A DNA stretch of 8,450 nucleotides, taken from contig PWGS01000180.1 of assembly GCA_003554505.1 (NCBI GenBank), forward strand, positions 1 to 8,450, read 5' to 3'. Under the pieces are notes generated by a model. The model did not search any database, was not told the DNA's origin, and saw only the letters and a list, made by a program, of their open reading frames with translations. This document shows, piece by piece, positions 6,590 through 8,450 of the stretch (its first letter is position 1; each line of letters starts with the position of its first letter). Both the position numbers and the translations under genes were made by a program. Origin of the DNA: Desulfonatronospira sp. GTDB lineage: Bacteria > Desulfobacterota > Desulfovibrionia > Desulfovibrionales > Desulfonatronovibrionaceae.

Positions 6590-7576
6590 GTGCCTTCCAG
6601 CAGCAATTTAACCTCTGTGCCGCCACTGTCCCGGGAATCACCATGGCTTGCCCCCCTGGCCGGATATTCAGACCTTCCTTTCAGGCTCCTATGCCGAAAA
6701 TGGGGCTGCAGGGCCGCCTGCACTGAAATGATCAGCGCCAAGGGCCTGTTCTACTCCACCGCCAACACCATGCGTCTTTTGCAGACCTGTGACCAGGACC
6801 TTCCCCTGGTGGTTCAGCTTTATGGATGTGATCCGGAAATCATGTCCCGGGCCGTCAGCACGCTTTACGCCGAGGGGTTCAGGTATTTCGATCTCAACTG
6901 CGGCTGTTCGGTTAAAAAAGTGGTCAAGACAGGAGCCGGTGCTGCCCTGCTTAAAGACCCCGGTCTTCTTCTGAAAATGGTTTCCGTCATGGCCGACAGG
7001 GCCGGACCGGGCCGGGTGGGGGTCAAAATGCGCCTGGGCTGGAACATTGAACAGCTGGTATACCTGGACCTGGCAGCCCCCCTGGCCGAAGCAGGAGCCG
7101 GGTGGATCACCCTGCACCCCAGGACCGCGGTGCAGCAGTTTACCGGCCAGGCAGCCTGGCAGGCCCTGAAAAATCTCAAGGAAATCACGCTGATTCCGGT
7201 GGTGGCCAGCGGAGACCTCTTCACCGCCGGGAACGCTCTGGACTGCGTCCGGCAGACCGGGGTGGATACAGTAATGTTCGCCAGGGGAGCACTCATGGAT
7301 CCGGCAATAGGCATGCGCTATCAGAACCTGCTGCAGGGCCGGGCGGACCTGCCCCGGAACCAGGAGTTTACTCTGCGGCTGTGCATGGAAGCCATAGAGA
7401 CCTATCGCAGGCATGCCTCCTCCCGGGCTGTACTCAAGCTCAGGACCCTGCTGCCCAGAATGATCCGGGGACTGCCCGGGGCAAAGGATTTGCGCAAAAG
7501 AATAATCTTATGTAGACAATGGGCCGAGTTGGAAGAAGTAATGACATCCGCCCGAGAACATCTGGAGAAAGAATGA
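6590..7576 (+). CDS. tRNA-dihydrouridine synthase family protein
   Basis: Dus enzymes are FMN-dependent and reduce specific uridines in tRNA to dihydrouridine with NADPH. The 328-aa product has the family's TIM-barrel landmarks: APLAGYSDLPFRLLCRKWG (21-39), CTEMISAKGL (44-53), QLYGCDP (76-82), the active-site strand DLNCGCSVKKV (101-111) with Cys106 at the catalytic position, Lys146 (VKMRLGW) and His176/Arg178 (HPRT) for FMN, then ASGD (206-209) and FARGAL (230-235) for phosphate. The active-site motif is normally NxGCP; here it is NCGCS, with the Pro replaced by Ser and an extra Cys two residues before. Which subfamily (DusA, B or C) is unclear; length and the AGYSD start fit the DusB-like bacterial group best. 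GTG 6590 has a weak GAGA site 6 nt upstream; GTG 6617 is an alternative that also keeps the whole domain. Its stop overlaps the ispH start. Confidence 0.9.
   Translation: MPSSSNLTSVPPLSRESPWLAPLAGYSDLPFRLLCRKWGCRAACTEMISAKGLFYSTANTMRLLQTCDQDLPLVVQLYGCDPEIMSRAVSTLYAEGFRYFDLNCGCSVKKVVKTGAGAALLKDPGLLLKMVSVMADRAGPGRVGVKMRLGWNIEQLVYLDLAAPLAEAGAGWITLHPRTAVQQFTGQAAWQALKNLKEITLIPVVASGDLFTAGNALDCVRQTGVDTVMFARGALMDPAIGMRYQNLLQGRADLPRNQEFTLRLCMEAIETYRRHASSRAVLKLRTLLPRMIRGLPGAKDLRKRIILCRQWAELEEVMTSAREHLEKE
7564..7567 (+). promoter_or_regulatory. Shine-Dalgarno that fixes the ispH start
   Basis: GGAG, inside the end of the dihydrouridine synthase gene, lies 5 nt before the ATG at 7573. It supports that start over an in-frame ATG at 7519 that would add 18 residues unlike the family. 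Confidence 0.7.
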
Positions 7577-8445
7577 GCACAAAAGTCCTGCTGGCTGAAA
7601 GCGCCGGGTTCTGCATGGGGGTGAGCCTGGCCCTGGGCAAACTGGACAAGGCCCTGGAGAACCAGAGAAATCAACGCATATACACTTATGGTCCCATCAT
7701 CCATAACCCACAGGTCCTTGAATATTACCACGGCAAAGGGGTCAAGATAATCGACAACTGGGATGAGCCCGGGCCCGGGGACATGGTCCTCATCAGGGCC
7801 CACGGTGTTCCTTTGCAGGTAGAGGAAAAGCTCAGAGAAAGAAATATTGAAATACTCGATGCCACCTGCCCCAAGGTGAAAAAGGCCCAGCTTCTGATCC
7901 GCAAAAACAGCGCCGTGTCGGACTACCTGCTCATTTACGGAGAACTGGATCATCCCGAAGTAAAGGGACTTCTAAGCTATGCCCAGTGCGAGGCCTTTCT
8001 TTTTGAAAATATGCAGGAATTCAAAAAAATCACCCTTGCTCCCCAGGCCCGCTACTGCCTGGTATCCCAGACCACCCAGGACCGCCAGGAATTTCTGAGC
8101 ATAGCCAGTGAATTGAAACACGGTCAGAGCAACGAAATCATCACCCTGGACACCATCTGCGACGCAACCAAGGACAGGCAGAACGAAACCATCAATATTG
8201 CCGGACAGGTGGAGTGCATGTTTGTGGTTGGCGGCAGGAACAGCGGCAATACCAGGCGCCTTTACCAGGTGGCCCGGAAATACTGCCCCAGGTGTCTGCA
8301 CATTGAAACAAAAGAGGAAATAGACACGGAAATGGTTGCCGGATACAGCAAGGTAGGGCTCACAGCGGGTGCATCCACACCCAACAGGACCATAAAATCC
8401 ATTTACCAGTATTTAGATCAGATAATAAAAGTGAATAAGGTTTAA
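7573..8445 (+). CDS. ispH: 4-hydroxy-3-methylbut-2-enyl diphosphate reductase IspH
   Basis: IspH is the last enzyme of the MEP pathway. It is a [4Fe-4S] reductase converting HMBPP to isopentenyl and dimethylallyl diphosphate. The 290-aa product is a normal small-form IspH. The three cluster cysteines are Cys14 (AESAGFCMGV), Cys99 (DATCPKVKK) and Cys196 (DTICDATKDRQ). Substrate-binding residues are visible: His44 (IIHNPQV), His77 (IRAHGVP), His127 and the proton-donor Glu129 (DHPEVKG), Thr168 (SQTTQ), the SxN element in GGRNSGNTRRL (221-230) and Ser268 in GASTP. Differences from E. coli are GGRNSGN for GSxNSSN and Asp for Gly before the third His; I regard both as clade-level variation. Homology begins at the ATG, whose ATGA overlaps the preceding stop by 4 nt, so the gene is translationally coupled to the dihydrouridine synthase. 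The stop lies 5 nt from the end of the window. Confidence 0.96.
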   Translation: MSTKVLLAESAGFCMGVSLALGKLDKALENQRNQRIYTYGPIIHNPQVLEYYHGKGVKIIDNWDEPGPGDMVLIRAHGVPLQVEEKLRERNIEILDATCPKVKKAQLLIRKNSAVSDYLLIYGELDHPEVKGLLSYAQCEAFLFENMQEFKKITLAPQARYCLVSQTTQDRQEFLSIASELKHGQSNEIITLDTICDATKDRQNETINIAGQVECMFVVGGRNSGNTRRLYQVARKYCPRCLHIETKEEIDTEMVAGYSKVGLTAGASTPNRTIKSIYQYLDQIIKVNKV

Positions 8446-8450
8446 ATTAC

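Noticed and set aside
6689..7414. A 241-codon frame antisense to the dihydrouridine synthase
   Set aside because: A shadow frame produced by GC-rich codon use; its His, Gln and Gly composition is typical of antisense translation.
7768..7779. A perfect 12-bp palindrome, CCCGGGCCCGGG
   Set aside because: It lies inside ispH and simply encodes the Pro-Gly-Pro-Gly turn; there is no sign of a regulatory role.
7402..7953. A 183-codon minus-strand frame across the Dus-IspH junction
   Set aside because: It overlaps two clear genes and shows no motif.

Overview
This window looks like ordinary chromosomal housekeeping DNA from a moderately GC-rich Gram-negative anaerobe. The most likely source is a Deltaproteobacterium of the Desulfovibrionales type. 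That placement is an inference from the flavour of the proteins (omega, DnaJ, the TtcA-like protein, IspH) and from an rpoZ-dnaJ pairing; no single marker in the window proves it. Genes are closely packed, Shine-Dalgarno sites are mostly clear, and the gaps are AT-richer than the genes. I see no insertion sequence, prophage gene, CRISPR array, tRNA, rRNA or tandem repeat.

Layout. (1) 110-1102, plus strand: a small, very basic helical protein of unknown function, followed 6 nt later and in the same reading frame by a RimK-like ATP-grasp protein. (2) 1103-1348: a non-coding gap with several overlapping inverted repeats. (3) 1349-2805, plus strand: hisH and hisF, the two subunits of imidazole glycerol phosphate synthase, with catalytic and subunit-gate residues intact. 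(4) 2827-4633, minus strand: a compact run transcribed rpoZ -> dnaJ -> moaC (RNA polymerase omega, Hsp40 co-chaperone, molybdopterin precursor synthase), convergent with hisF. (5) 4634-4840: the AT-rich divergent intergenic region that must hold the promoters for rpoZ and the next plus-strand gene. (6) 4841-8445, plus strand: a TtcA-like PP-loop tRNA thiolase, a membrane-anchored M23 peptidase, a tRNA-dihydrouridine synthase, and ispH, the last two overlapping by 4 nt.

How the genes relate. Histidine biosynthesis (HisHF), isoprenoid precursor supply (IspH), tRNA modification (TtcA-like and Dus), molybdenum cofactor synthesis (MoaC), protein folding and transcription (DnaJ, omega) and cell-wall remodelling (M23) are all core functions. 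There is no sign that they form one dedicated system. The least explained part is the small protein plus ATP-grasp pair at the left end. Elsewhere the points of interest are residue substitutions in otherwise standard enzymes. I do not find convincing evidence for a previously undescribed system.
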